From: Gemmatimonadota bacterium
GTDB taxonomy: Bacteria > Gemmatimonadota > Gemmatimonadetes > Gemmatimonadales > GWC2-71-9
Direction: 5' to 3'
Assembly (NCBI GenBank): GCA_029863245.1
Contig: JAOTVV010000022.1
Span: forward strand, 1-50,214
DNA length: 50,214 bases
The position numbers were made by a program, and so were the translations under genes. Shown one piece after another: positions 32,380 to 40,136 of the stretch. Under the pieces are notes generated by a model. It searched no databases. It was given only the letters and a program-made list of their open reading frames with translations, and had not been told where the DNA came from. Each line of letters starts with the position of its first letter. Positions within the stretch are counted from its first letter, which is position 1.

Positions 32380-33924
32380 ATGTTCGGGTGCCGCGTCCGG
32401 CTGTGGCGTGCCGGACGGGGACGACTCCGCCCGGTGCTGGGTGGTGAGGGCGTGCCTGCGCCTCGATCCCGGTTGGACGAGCGCGGACTCGTGGAGCCGA
32501 GCGACGGCAAACGCCGGCTCATCCCCGTTCCCAGTCTTGAAGGGTACTGGTACGAGCTGGCCGACGGCGACGGGGATGCAAGCGGTGCGGAGGCGGCGCT
32601 GACCCCACTCATTGCACAACTCCTCGACGTTGAGCGCGAGACACTGGCCCTCGCCAAGCAGCTCGCGTCCCGGTATGAAGAGATCGAGCTGCTCTACACC
32701 CTCAGCGAGATCCTGGGCCGGACGTCGCGTCTCGACCAGGCTGCCGAAACCACTCTCCGTGCCGTGAGCTCCGTGGTGGGCGCCCGCCGCGCGTCCTTGT
32801 TCCTGCACGATGAGTCGGCGGGCGTGCTTCGGCCCATGGCCTCGATCGGCAAACCCGTGGTCGAGCTGGCGCCGATCCGGGTGGCCGATCCCGACTCGGT
32901 GGCGGCGCGGGCGTTTCGTACGAAGAGCACCATCACGCGCGACCCGCGCCATGCGGACGATCTGCCCCCCTCAGCAGAACATCCGGCCCGCGGGTATCAG
33001 GGCGAGGCATTCCTGTCCGTCCCGGTGATGTTTCGGGGGACCGGTGCGTCGCCGCATCCGGTCGGGGTGCTCAACCTTACCGATCGGGTCGGAGCCGACG
33101 CGTTCAGTGGCGGCGAGCAGCGTCTGGTGGGTGCTGTGGCGAATCAGATCGGCGCAGCGTTGGAACATGCTCGGCTCGTGGAACGCGACCTGATTCGTCA
33201 GCGCGTGAACCGCGAGTTGGAGTTGGCGCACGGGCTACAGCTCAAGCTGCTCGTCTCGCCCGACGTGCTGGGGACGGGCATCGATGTCGCCGCCCGGTGC
33301 ATTCCGGCCAAGAGCGTCGGTGGGGATTTCTACCACTTCCTTCGCCTGTCCGGTGGTCGCTACGGCGTCATGCTCGGCGACGTGTCATCGCACGGGTTTG
33401 CCGCGGCCCTCATCATGGCCCTCGTGCTCTCCGCCGCGGGCATTCACGCCGCGGAGGCCGGATCGCCAGACGAGACGCTGCGCCGGTTGCTGGATTCGGT
33501 GGCGCAGGAGCTGGACGAGACCGAGATGCATCTCTCCTTGTTTTACGGGGTCATCGATCCGCGCGGCGGCGTCCTGCGGTACGCGAACGCCGGCCATCCG
33601 CACGCGTTTCGAATGGGCGTCAAGGACCGACTGGAGCGCCTCAAGGCCACCTCGCCTCCGTTGGGGCTCGCCGATCGGGATGCGATCGCGGCTGCGGAGA
33701 CGCATTGGAACGCCGAGGTGGATCGGCTCGTCTTGTTCTCCGACGGCATCGTCGACGCTCGCAACGCTGCCACCGAGCCGTTCGGGGAGGAGCGGGTGCT
33801 GCGCATCGCGCGGAAGCACTTCGACAGTGCCAGCGCGGAGATCGTCGAGGGCGTGCTCGCCGCGGTGAGCGCCTACGAAGCCGTGGCGCGCGACGACCGC
33901 GCGATCCTGGTGCTCCGCGTCTAG
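32380..33924 (+). CDS. GAF-PP2C (SpoIIE/RsbU-type) serine phosphatase
   Basis: A protein phosphatase completing the partner-switching set. From ATG 32380 it has 514 residues: an N-terminal segment of unclear fold (1-60), a helical linker (70-105), a GAF domain (about 105-265) and a PPM/SpoIIE-like phosphatase domain (about 300-512). The phosphatase metal-binding residues are in VGGDFYHF, GDVSSHG and the terminal DDRAILVLR. The frame stays open into the upstream gene with sensible sequence (LDRLESVLQSLGG), so the true start may be earlier at a rare codon. It would dephosphorylate the STAS protein on a signal sensed by GAF. Confidence 0.87.
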   Translation: MFGCRVRLWRAGRGRLRPVLGGEGVPAPRSRLDERGLVEPSDGKRRLIPVPSLEGYWYELADGDGDASGAEAALTPLIAQLLDVERETLALAKQLASRYEEIELLYTLSEILGRTSRLDQAAETTLRAVSSVVGARRASLFLHDESAGVLRPMASIGKPVVELAPIRVADPDSVAARAFRTKSTITRDPRHADDLPPSAEHPARGYQGEAFLSVPVMFRGTGASPHPVGVLNLTDRVGADAFSGGEQRLVGAVANQIGAALEHARLVERDLIRQRVNRELELAHGLQLKLLVSPDVLGTGIDVAARCIPAKSVGGDFYHFLRLSGGRYGVMLGDVSSHGFAAALIMALVLSAAGIHAAEAGSPDETLRRLLDSVAQELDETEMHLSLFYGVIDPRGGVLRYANAGHPHAFRMGVKDRLERLKATSPPLGLADRDAIAAAETHWNAEVDRLVLFSDGIVDARNAATEPFGEERVLRIARKHFDSASAEIVEGVLAAVSAYEAVARDDRAILVLRV

Positions 33925-34694
33925 TGGGCCGCCGGCTCGGCCAGCATTTTCTGTCGGACCCCTCGATTCTCGACCGGATCGTCGAGGCGCTCGCTCCCAC
34001 TCCACATGACACCGTGATCGAGATCGGTCCCGGACGCGGAACCCTCACCCGCCGGCTTGCCCCGCGGGTGGGACGTGTTGTGGCGATCGAGCGGGACCCG
34101 CGATTGGTGGAAGCGATGGCAGAGGCGGCCTTGCCGTCGGTCGAGGTCGTAGAGGGCGACGCGCTCGCGGTCGATTGGCATCGCACGGTGCAGGGACCGT
34201 TCAAGGTGCTGGGCAATATCCCCTACTACATCACGTCGCCGCTCATTGACAAGGCGCTCGAGCCCCCGCGGCCGGCGTGCATCGTGTTTCTCATGCAGAG
34301 GGAAGTGGCGGAACGGCTGGCGGCGGACCCTGGGGGAAAGGCGTACGGAGCCCTGACGGTGGGCGTGCAGGCGCTGGCGCGGGTGGAGCGGCTGTTCGTG
34401 GTGCCTGCCGGAGCGTTCCGTCCGCCGCCTGCCGTGGATTCCGCCGTGGTGCGCCTCACTCCCCTCGCGACGCCGTTGGTCGCCGATGCGCGGCGCCAGG
34501 CGTTTCGGGAGTTCACCCAGGCACTGTTCAGTCGCCGCCGCAAGCAGTTGGGAGGGACTCTCCGGGCGCTCACGGGCCGCGAACCGGGCCAAATCGCGGC
34601 GTTCCTCGCCGGCCTCGGAGTAGCTCCCGCGGCCCGTCCGGAGACGCTCTCGCCGAAAGCATTTGTCGCCATGTTCGAGTGGGTCCAGCCGTGA
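33924..34694 (+). CDS. rsmA: 16S rRNA dimethyladenosine methyltransferase RsmA (KsgA)
   Basis: A 256-residue KsgA-type enzyme that dimethylates two adjacent adenines near the 3' end of 16S rRNA. It starts with RRLGQHFLSDPSILDRIV, has VIEIGPGRGTLTRRLAP (SAM motif I), NIPYYITSPLI (motif IV, NIPY), and PPPAVDSAVVRLTP. GTG 33924 shares one base with the preceding TAG stop. Full length, normal. Confidence 0.95.
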   Translation: MGRRLGQHFLSDPSILDRIVEALAPTPHDTVIEIGPGRGTLTRRLAPRVGRVVAIERDPRLVEAMAEAALPSVEVVEGDALAVDWHRTVQGPFKVLGNIPYYITSPLIDKALEPPRPACIVFLMQREVAERLAADPGGKAYGALTVGVQALARVERLFVVPAGAFRPPPAVDSAVVRLTPLATPLVADARRQAFREFTQALFSRRRKQLGGTLRALTGREPGQIAAFLAGLGVAPAARPETLSPKAFVAMFEWVQP

Positions 34695-34745
34695 GGACCG
34701 CGCGCGACGCTCCGCCATCGCGCGCGCGGAGGACGACGACCGCCG

Positions 34746-34775
34746 TTGAGCGTTCGGCGTGGCCCCGGCTAGATT
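34746..34775 (+). promoter_or_regulatory. candidate arcA promoter, leaderless transcript likely
   Basis: TTGAGC (34746-34751) and TAGATT (34770-34775) are 18 bases apart. A start site 6-7 bases after the -10-like box falls on the ATG at 34782. No Shine-Dalgarno is present. Confidence 0.5.
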
Positions 34776-34781
34776 GACGCG

Positions 34782-36008
34782 ATGCTTCCCATACGCGTGA
34801 CCAGTGAGATCGGGGCGTTGCGAGCTGTCCTGGTGCATGGCCCTGGTCGCGAGCTCCAGGCCGTCACGCCCGCCACCCGTCGCGAATACCTGTACGACGA
34901 CATCATCGACATCGGATTCGCTAGCCGGGAGCACCGCACGCTCACGCAGGTGCTGGAGCGGTACGGCGAGGTCTACGAGGTGAGCGATCTCCTGCGTGAC
35001 GTGCTCGAGCTCCGTGAAGCCCGAGAGCTCCTCATTGCCCGGGCGAGCAAGGTGATTCCCTCCGACTCGCTGCTCCAGCGGCTGGCCGACCGCCCCAGCG
35101 ACGAGCTCGTCACCATGCTGATCGAAGGGGCCGAGGAAGAAGGCGGTCCGCTCACCAGCTATCTCAACGCTGTCGGGTACTCGCTGCCGGCGGTCCCCAA
35201 TCTGTTCTTCACGCGTGACATCGGCATCGTGATCGGCGAGCACGTCGTGATCGGGTCCATGCGCCACGCCGCACGGTGGAGCGAGGAGCTGCTCATCAAG
35301 GCCCTGTTCTCGTTTCACCCCAAACTGGCGAACGCCGGTATTCTCTACGACGGCTCCGAAGAGCGCCGTGACAACTACACCCTGGAAGGGGGAGACGTCC
35401 ATCCGGTGCGACCGGATCTCCTCCTCCTGGGCTACAGCGGACGATCGAGCGCCGCGGCCCTGGATCACATGTGCGATATCGTGTTCGAGCGCTGCCCGGT
35501 AACCGACGTCATCGTGGTGGTCCTGCCCGGCGAACGCACCGCGATCCACCTGGACATGATCTTCAGCCAAGTCGATCGGCAGCAGTGCGTGGTCTATCCG
35601 CCGCACTTCGAGGGTGCGGGGCGGCTGGGGGTGCTCCATCGCCGCAAGGGCGAGGCTGCTGTTCGAGAAGCACCCGATTTCTTCACGGCCCTTCGCGACG
35701 TCGATTTTCCGCTGGAGCCCATCTTCTGTGGGGGCCCGCATCGTGGTGTGCAGGACCGCGAGCAGTGGGGCTCCGGCTGCAACCTGGTGGCCGTGCGACC
35801 GGGTGTCGCGCTCGCGTACAAGCGCAACGAGGCCACTCTGCGGGAACTCGAGCGGGCCGGGTATCGGATCGTGGATGCTCCCGACGTTCTGGGGTCCGAC
35901 GAGGCCCCCACGGAGCGGACGATCATTACGTTCCAGGGCGCGGAGCTGGTGCGCGGGGGCGGAGGCGCGCGGTGCATGACGCTGCCGCTCTACAGGGACG
36001 ACCCGTGA
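34782..36008 (+). CDS. arcA: arginine deiminase
   Basis: A 408-residue arginine deiminase, converting arginine to citrulline and ammonia. Family features are EIGALRAVLVHGPGRELQAVTP near the start, FTRDIGIVIGEHVVIGSM, TLEGGDVHPV (substrate-binding Glu/Asp) and the catalytic Cys in GGGGARCMTLPL at the C terminus (about residue 401). Ornithine carbamoyltransferase and carbamate kinase genes, usual partners in the energy-yielding pathway, are not adjacent, so its role may be nitrogen supply or may need genes elsewhere. A downstream exonuclease gene overlaps by 4 bases. Confidence 0.92.
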   Translation: MLPIRVTSEIGALRAVLVHGPGRELQAVTPATRREYLYDDIIDIGFASREHRTLTQVLERYGEVYEVSDLLRDVLELREARELLIARASKVIPSDSLLQRLADRPSDELVTMLIEGAEEEGGPLTSYLNAVGYSLPAVPNLFFTRDIGIVIGEHVVIGSMRHAARWSEELLIKALFSFHPKLANAGILYDGSEERRDNYTLEGGDVHPVRPDLLLLGYSGRSSAAALDHMCDIVFERCPVTDVIVVVLPGERTAIHLDMIFSQVDRQQCVVYPPHFEGAGRLGVLHRRKGEAAVREAPDFFTALRDVDFPLEPIFCGGPHRGVQDREQWGSGCNLVAVRPGVALAYKRNEATLRELERAGYRIVDAPDVLGSDEAPTERTIITFQGAELVRGGGGARCMTLPLYRDDP

Positions 36009-36862
36009 CCGATTCCGGCGTTCGGGTGGCTCCGGCAGGCACTCTGGTGGACCGGTCGCTCCGGTTCCTGGCGGATCAGGCGGCCGATAGCCTCACGTTA
36101 GCGCGGGACGTGCTCGGCATCTCCCGTGCGACCCGGGCGATCGCCGATCGAGTGGCGGTGGCGCTTCTCGGGTCTGACCCGCGCGTTCGCCGGCTAGGCG
36201 ACGGCAAGTGGGCTCTGGCCGCAGCGGCTGGCGAGTCGACCGCCCTGGGTGCCTGCACCTTCGCGGTGGTCGATGTCGAGACCACGGGGTCCAGCTCCGG
36301 CCGCGGTGATCGGGTCACCGAGATCGGCATATACACACTGAGTGGCGGGAAGATCGAGCTCGCGTTCGAAGCGCTGGTGAATCCCGAGCGTCCCATCCCC
36401 AACTTCGTCTCTGCGCTGACACGAATCACCGACGACATGGTGCGTACGCAACCCACGTTTGCGGAGATCGCGGACGACGTGGTGGCGGCGCTGGCCGGGC
36501 GCGTGTTTGCTGCACACAATGCGCGGTTCGACTGGGCATTCGTCTCGCGCGAGCTGCGACGGACTCAGGACCTCGCCCTCGAAGGCCCGCGGATCTGCAC
36601 GGTCCGGCTCACCCGCCGCCTCGTGCCGGGACTGCGCTCCAGGAATCTGGATGCGGTCGCCACGTACTTCGGTGTAGAAATCGAGCACCGCCATCGCGCC
36701 GGCAGCGACGCCTTGGGAACGGCCAGGGTCCTCAAGCGACTGCTCGACGTAGCGGAAGAGAATGGGGCACGCACCCTGGACGACCTCCAGGCACTTGGCC
36801 GACCGCGGCGCCGCCGGCGCCGCCGCCGCTCAGCGCTCCCGACCTCGGTGGAGGAAGCATGA
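36005..36862 (+). CDS. DEDDh 3'-5' exonuclease with N-terminal winged-helix-like region
   Basis: A 285-residue exonuclease of the DnaQ/epsilon superfamily. The ExoI motif is VVDVETTG (about residues 85-92), ExoII is AHNARFDWAFVSRE (about residues 170-183), and ExoIII is HRAGSDALGTARVL with the His and Asp of the DEDDh class. The first 80 residues form helices ending in DPRVRRLGDGKWAL, which looks like a small winged-helix (HARE-HTH-like) domain. The tail has a run of Arg residues. It may be a DNA repair nuclease rather than the replicative epsilon subunit. GTG overlaps the arcA stop. Confidence 0.82.
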   Translation: MTDSGVRVAPAGTLVDRSLRFLADQAADSLTLARDVLGISRATRAIADRVAVALLGSDPRVRRLGDGKWALAAAAGESTALGACTFAVVDVETTGSSSGRGDRVTEIGIYTLSGGKIELAFEALVNPERPIPNFVSALTRITDDMVRTQPTFAEIADDVVAALAGRVFAAHNARFDWAFVSRELRRTQDLALEGPRICTVRLTRRLVPGLRSRNLDAVATYFGVEIEHRHRAGSDALGTARVLKRLLDVAEENGARTLDDLQALGRPRRRRRRRRSALPTSVEEA

Positions 36863-37734
36863 CGCTCGTGACCACGTTCACGGTCGGCCGGCTCACCTGT
36901 CATCTCCTCGACGGAGGGCGCCTGCGCCTCGATGGCGGGGCCATGTTCGGGGTGGTCCCGAAGCCCCTTTGGGAAAAGCGGATCCCGCCCGACGAACGGA
37001 ATCGCATTCCCATGGCACTGCGCTGCCTCCTGATCGAGCACGACGCGGGTCCGATTCTCGTGGATACCGGGGTGGGCAACAAGGAAACCGCGAAGTTCGT
37101 GGAGATCTACGGAGTGGAAAACCGCGGCACCCGCGGTCCCACTCGGCTCGAAGACGCGCTCCATGAGGCGGGATTCGCGCCTGCGGACGTCCGGTACGTG
37201 ATCAACACCCACCTGCATTTCGACCACGCGGGGGGCAACACCCACCAGGACCCTGCCGGGCGCGTCGCGCTCACGTTCCCGAACGCCACCTACGTGGTCC
37301 AGAAAGGCGAACTGGAATTCGGGATGCGATCCAACGAGCGAACGTCAGCGAGCTATCTGCCGCCGAATTTCGCGCCGGTCACCCAGGCGGGGCGGTGGCA
37401 GCTGGTTGACGGCGAAGCGGAGCTGGTGCCGGGGATCCGGTTGCTGCCGACGCCGGGACACGTTCCGTATCACCAGTCCGTCTTGGTGAGCAGCGGCGGC
37501 AGAACCGCATGCTATCTGGCCGATCTGGTGCCGACGACCGCCCATGTGCCGCTTCCCTGGATCATGGGGTACGATCTGGAGCCGATGGTGACCTTGGAGA
37601 CCAAACGGCATCTGCTGGGTCGCGCGGTGGCTGAGGAGTGGCTGCTCCTCTTCGAACACGACCCGGAGCGGGGGCTAGGCAAAGTGGTGCAGGACAAGGC
37701 GGCACTGGTGTTTGCGCCGCTTGACAGCCGGTAG
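36859..37734 (+). CDS. metallo-beta-lactamase-fold hydrolase
   Basis: A 291-residue MBL-fold protein. The metal-binding motif is THLHFDHAGG (about residues 116-125), with further ligands in PTPGHVPYHQS (His, about residue 201), LADLVPT (Asp) and FEHDPE (His) near the end. No signal peptide. The arrangement around ILVDTGVGNK and GPTRLEDALHEAGF resembles quorum-quenching lactonases and related hydrolases, but substrate cannot be assigned. ATG overlaps the exonuclease stop. The gene's last bases contain the -35 box of the infC promoter. Confidence 0.85.
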   Translation: MTLVTTFTVGRLTCHLLDGGRLRLDGGAMFGVVPKPLWEKRIPPDERNRIPMALRCLLIEHDAGPILVDTGVGNKETAKFVEIYGVENRGTRGPTRLEDALHEAGFAPADVRYVINTHLHFDHAGGNTHQDPAGRVALTFPNATYVVQKGELEFGMRSNERTSASYLPPNFAPVTQAGRWQLVDGEAELVPGIRLLPTPGHVPYHQSVLVSSGGRTACYLADLVPTTAHVPLPWIMGYDLEPMVTLETKRHLLGRAVAEEWLLLFEHDPERGLGKVVQDKAALVFAPLDSR

Positions 37735-37749
37735 GGCAGGGGATACTAT
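37721..37749 (+). promoter_or_regulatory. strong promoter of the infC operon
   Basis: TTGACA (37721-37726), a 17-base spacer and TACTAT (37744-37749): a full -35 match and a 4/6 -10 box. The -35 box lies within the last codons of the preceding gene. The -10 region is inside an inverted repeat, GGGGATA-C-TATCCCC (37739-37753), which could be an operator. Confidence 0.7.
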
Positions 37750-37755
37750 CCCCAG

Positions 37756-37921
37756 TCACAATACGGCAAGTAAGCGCCGCTGGCGCTTCACCCTCCTGCC
37801 ACCCGTCGGGTGCGCGTTCAGGGTTCTGCGAGTGAGCGGGGCACGACGCCCCGCCGACGACGGACTCTTGGAGGGCTGAGTCCGTCTTTTTTGTTGTCTG
37901 CAGACGAAAGGAGGCTCGTCA
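37756..37921 (+). promoter_or_regulatory. structured 5' leader of infC-rpmI-rplT-pheST
   Basis: About 165 bases between the predicted start site and infC. Three hairpins are visible: AAGCGCC-GCT-GGCGCTT (37772-37788), GCGGGGC-ACGAC-GCCCCGC (37836-37854) and an intrinsic terminator (37859-37892). No Phe-rich leader peptide is seen. Candidate autoregulatory leader; the ligand (L20, IF3 or other) is not determined from sequence. Confidence 0.6.
37859..37892 (+). terminator. intrinsic terminator within the infC leader (attenuator candidate)
   Basis: A perfect 9-bp stem GACGGACTC/GAGTCCGTC with a 10-base loop is followed by six T. It lies downstream of the strong promoter and 15 bases before the infC Shine-Dalgarno, so it would act on the infC transcript. 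Confidence 0.8.
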
Positions 37922-38443
37922 CTGGCCGTTTCAGACGACAAACAGCGGGTGAGGGTCAATCAGCAGATCCGTATCAGCCCGGTCCGGCTGATCGGAGATG
38001 ATGGAGAGCAGGTGGGGGTCGTCCCCGTCGAAGAGGCGCTCCGTGCGGCACGGGAACGAGGGCTCGATCTCGTCGAAGTGGCGCCAATGGCCCGCCCCCC
38101 CGTGGTCAAGATCATGGACTACGGCAAATACCGATTCGAGCAAGCGAAGGCCGCCCGGGCGGCACGCAAGAAGCAGCATGTCATCCAAGTGAAGGAAGTG
38201 AAGTACCGTCCCGGGATCAGCGAGCACGATTTCGCGTTCAAGACCCGACACGCGCGGACGTTTCTGGAGGAAGGCAACAAGGTGAAGCTGACCATGATGT
38301 TCCGTGGCCGGCAGATCACCCATCCGGAGCTGGGCCAGGGCGTGCTCAATCGGGTCTTCGAGGCAGTCCAGGACATCGCCAAGGTCGAGACGCATGCCAA
38401 GCTCGAAGGGCGCAACATGACGATGGTGCTGGCGCCGAAATAG
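37922..38443 (+). CDS. infC: translation initiation factor IF-3 (probable CTG start)
   Basis: A 173-residue IF-3 if started at CTG 37922. The strong Shine-Dalgarno AAAGGAGG (37907-37914) is exactly 7 bases before this CTG and gives the usual IF-3 N terminus ([16 protein letters not shown]). The GTG at 37949 has no Shine-Dalgarno and would give 164 residues, shortening the N-terminal domain. Family blocks are [56 protein letters not shown] and [11 protein letters not shown]. Non-canonical infC start codons (AUU in E. coli) allow IF-3 to limit its own translation. rpmI and rplT follow. Confidence 0.92.
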   Translation: MAVSDDKQRVRVNQQIRISPVRLIGDDGEQVGVVPVEEALRAARERGLDLVEVAPMARPPVVKIMDYGKYRFEQAKAARAARKKQHVIQVKEVKYRPGISEHDFAFKTRHARTFLEEGNKVKLTMMFRGRQITHPELGQGVLNRVFEAVQDIAKVETHAKLEGRNMTMVLAPK

Positions 38444-38533
38444 CCGGGCGGACGCAGAGGCAGTAGGCGGATGACGCAAGGGCGGATACGCCCGGCCGGT
38501 CGACCGCCACCGTCTGAGACAGGAAGCAGCGTT

Positions 38534-38728
38534 ATGCCGAAGCAGAAAACGAAACGTGGCGCCGCGAAGCGCTTCAAGGTGACGGCTTCGGGCCGGATCA
38601 AGCGATCGCGCGCCTTCAAGAGCCACATCCTGACCAAGAAGCGTCCGAAGCGAAAGCGGCGTCTGCGTAAGGCGACGCTGGTCGCGGCGGCGGACGAGCG
38701 ACGCATCAAGCGCCTGTTGAGGGCGTAG
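38534..38728 (+). CDS. rpmI: 50S ribosomal protein L35
   Basis: A 64-residue basic protein matching L35 along its whole length: [20 protein letters not shown], then [13 protein letters not shown] and the Lys/Arg-rich C terminus. ATG 38534 is used. Between infC and rpmI are 90 bases with no clear structure. Standard order infC-rpmI-rplT. Confidence 0.97.
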   Translation: MPKQKTKRGAAKRFKVTASGRIKRSRAFKSHILTKKRPKRKRRLRKATLVAAADERRIKRLLRA

Positions 38729-38737
38729 GAGCGATTC

Positions 38738-39091
38738 ATGCCCAGAGTTCGGAACGCCGTCGCCCACCACAAGCGCAAGAAGAAGATCATGCGCGCGGCG
38801 AAGGGCGCGCGTGGCGGACGCAGCAAGCTGTACAAGTCGGCCAAGGAGAACGTCGAGCGCGGTCTGCGGTACGCGTACCGGGATCGACGCAATCGCAAGC
38901 GGGACTTCCGCCGGCTGTGGGTCGTGCGGATCAATGCGGCGGCGCGGACGTACGACCTCAGCTACAGCCGATTCATGTCCGGTCTGAAGAAGGCGGGTGT
39001 CGAGATCAACCGGAAGATGCTCGCGGACTTGGCAGTACGCGATCCGGCGGCGTTCGGCGAGTTGGCGGAGGTGGCCAAGCAGAGCCTGTAG
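38738..39091 (+). CDS. rplT: 50S ribosomal protein L20
   Basis: A 117-residue L20. [20 protein letters not shown] starts the extended N terminus, followed by [63 protein letters not shown]20 binds 23S rRNA early in assembly and in several bacteria represses this operon through the leader RNA. It starts 9 bases after rpmI. Confidence 0.98.
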   Translation: MPRVRNAVAHHKRKKKIMRAAKGARGGRSKLYKSAKENVERGLRYAYRDRRNRKRDFRRLWVVRINAAARTYDLSYSRFMSGLKKAGVEINRKMLADLAVRDPAAFGELAEVAKQSL

Positions 39092-39106
39092 TGGGGTGGA
39101 GCGCCA

Positions 39107-40135
39107 ATGACCACGCCCCCGCACGCCCAGGAAGAACTCGACCTCATCGCGCAGACGGTGGACCGCGTGTCCACCGCCGACGCCGCGGTGCTGGCCGAAC
39201 TGCGCACCGAGGTGCTCGGTCGCAAAGCGGGAAAGCTCACCCTGATTCTTCGATCCCTCGGATCGCTGCCACCCGAGCAGCGTCGCCTGCTCGGGGCACG
39301 GGCCAATCAGATCAAGCAAGCGCTGGAAACTGCCATCGCCGAGCGCGAGCGGGTGCTCCAGGACGACACCCGGCGAACGGTCGACGTCGACGGCACGATG
39401 CCGGCCCGCCATGCGTGGCGTGGTGCGCGGCATCCCGTGCTCGCCGTGGTGGACGAGATCTGCGAGATCTTCAAGGAACTGGGCTTCACCAGGGTGAGCG
39501 GACCGGAGGCGGAGACCGAGGACTACAACTTCACCAAGCTCAATATGCCGCTCGATCACCCGGCGGCTGACGAGCACGACACCTTCTATCTCGGCCCGGG
39601 GGCGCTGCTCCGCACCCACACGTCGCCCGTCCAGGCCCGGGTCATGGAGCAGTATCAGCCCCCGATCCGGATCGTGGTTCCGGGCCGGGTGTACCGGCGC
39701 GACGCGTTCGACCCATCCCACTCGCCCGTGTTCGAGCAGATCGAAGGCCTCGCCGTGGACGAGGGCATCAGCTTCGTGGATTTCAAGGCCGGCATCGATT
39801 ACTTCGTGAAACGGTTCTTCTCGCCCGACACCGTGGTGCGGTTCCGCCCGTCGTTCTTCCCGTTCACCGAGCCGTCGGCCGAAGTGGACGTGCAGTGCCA
39901 GATGTGCAAAGGCAGCGGGTGCGCGACCTGTAAGCAGACCGGCTACCTCGAGATCATGGGGGCGGGCATGGTGCATCCCGCCGTGTTCGAGAACTGTGGC
40001 ATCGATCCCGAGCGGTATACCGGCTATGCCTTCGGCATGGGACCGGATCGGATCACCATGCTGCGGCACGGCATCCCCGATATCCGCCTGCTGTTCGAAA
40101 ACGACATGCGGTTTCTCTCGCAGTTCGTGAGCTGA
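39107..40135 (+). CDS. pheS: phenylalanyl-tRNA synthetase alpha subunit
   Basis: A 342-residue class II synthetase subunit. An N-terminal coiled coil (about residues 1-85) precedes the catalytic core with EDYNFTKLNMPLDHPA, motif 2 RVYRRDAFDPSHSPVFEQIEG and motif 3 GYAFGMGPDRITMLRHGIPD. The CQMCKGSGCATCKQTG segment is the Cys-rich insertion present in many PheS. It starts 15 bases after rplT and is directly followed by pheT. Confidence 0.97.
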   Translation: MTTPPHAQEELDLIAQTVDRVSTADAAVLAELRTEVLGRKAGKLTLILRSLGSLPPEQRRLLGARANQIKQALETAIAERERVLQDDTRRTVDVDGTMPARHAWRGARHPVLAVVDEICEIFKELGFTRVSGPEAETEDYNFTKLNMPLDHPAADEHDTFYLGPGALLRTHTSPVQARVMEQYQPPIRIVVPGRVYRRDAFDPSHSPVFEQIEGLAVDEGISFVDFKAGIDYFVKRFFSPDTVVRFRPSFFPFTEPSAEVDVQCQMCKGSGCATCKQTGYLEIMGAGMVHPAVFENCGIDPERYTGYAFGMGPDRITMLRHGIPDIRLLFENDMRFLSQFVS

Positions 40136-40136
40136 C

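Noticed and set aside
37810..38001. Leader peptide overlapping the infC leader
   Set aside because: The frame lacks a ribosome site, has only isolated Phe codons and runs out of frame into infC; better explained by untranslated RNA structure.
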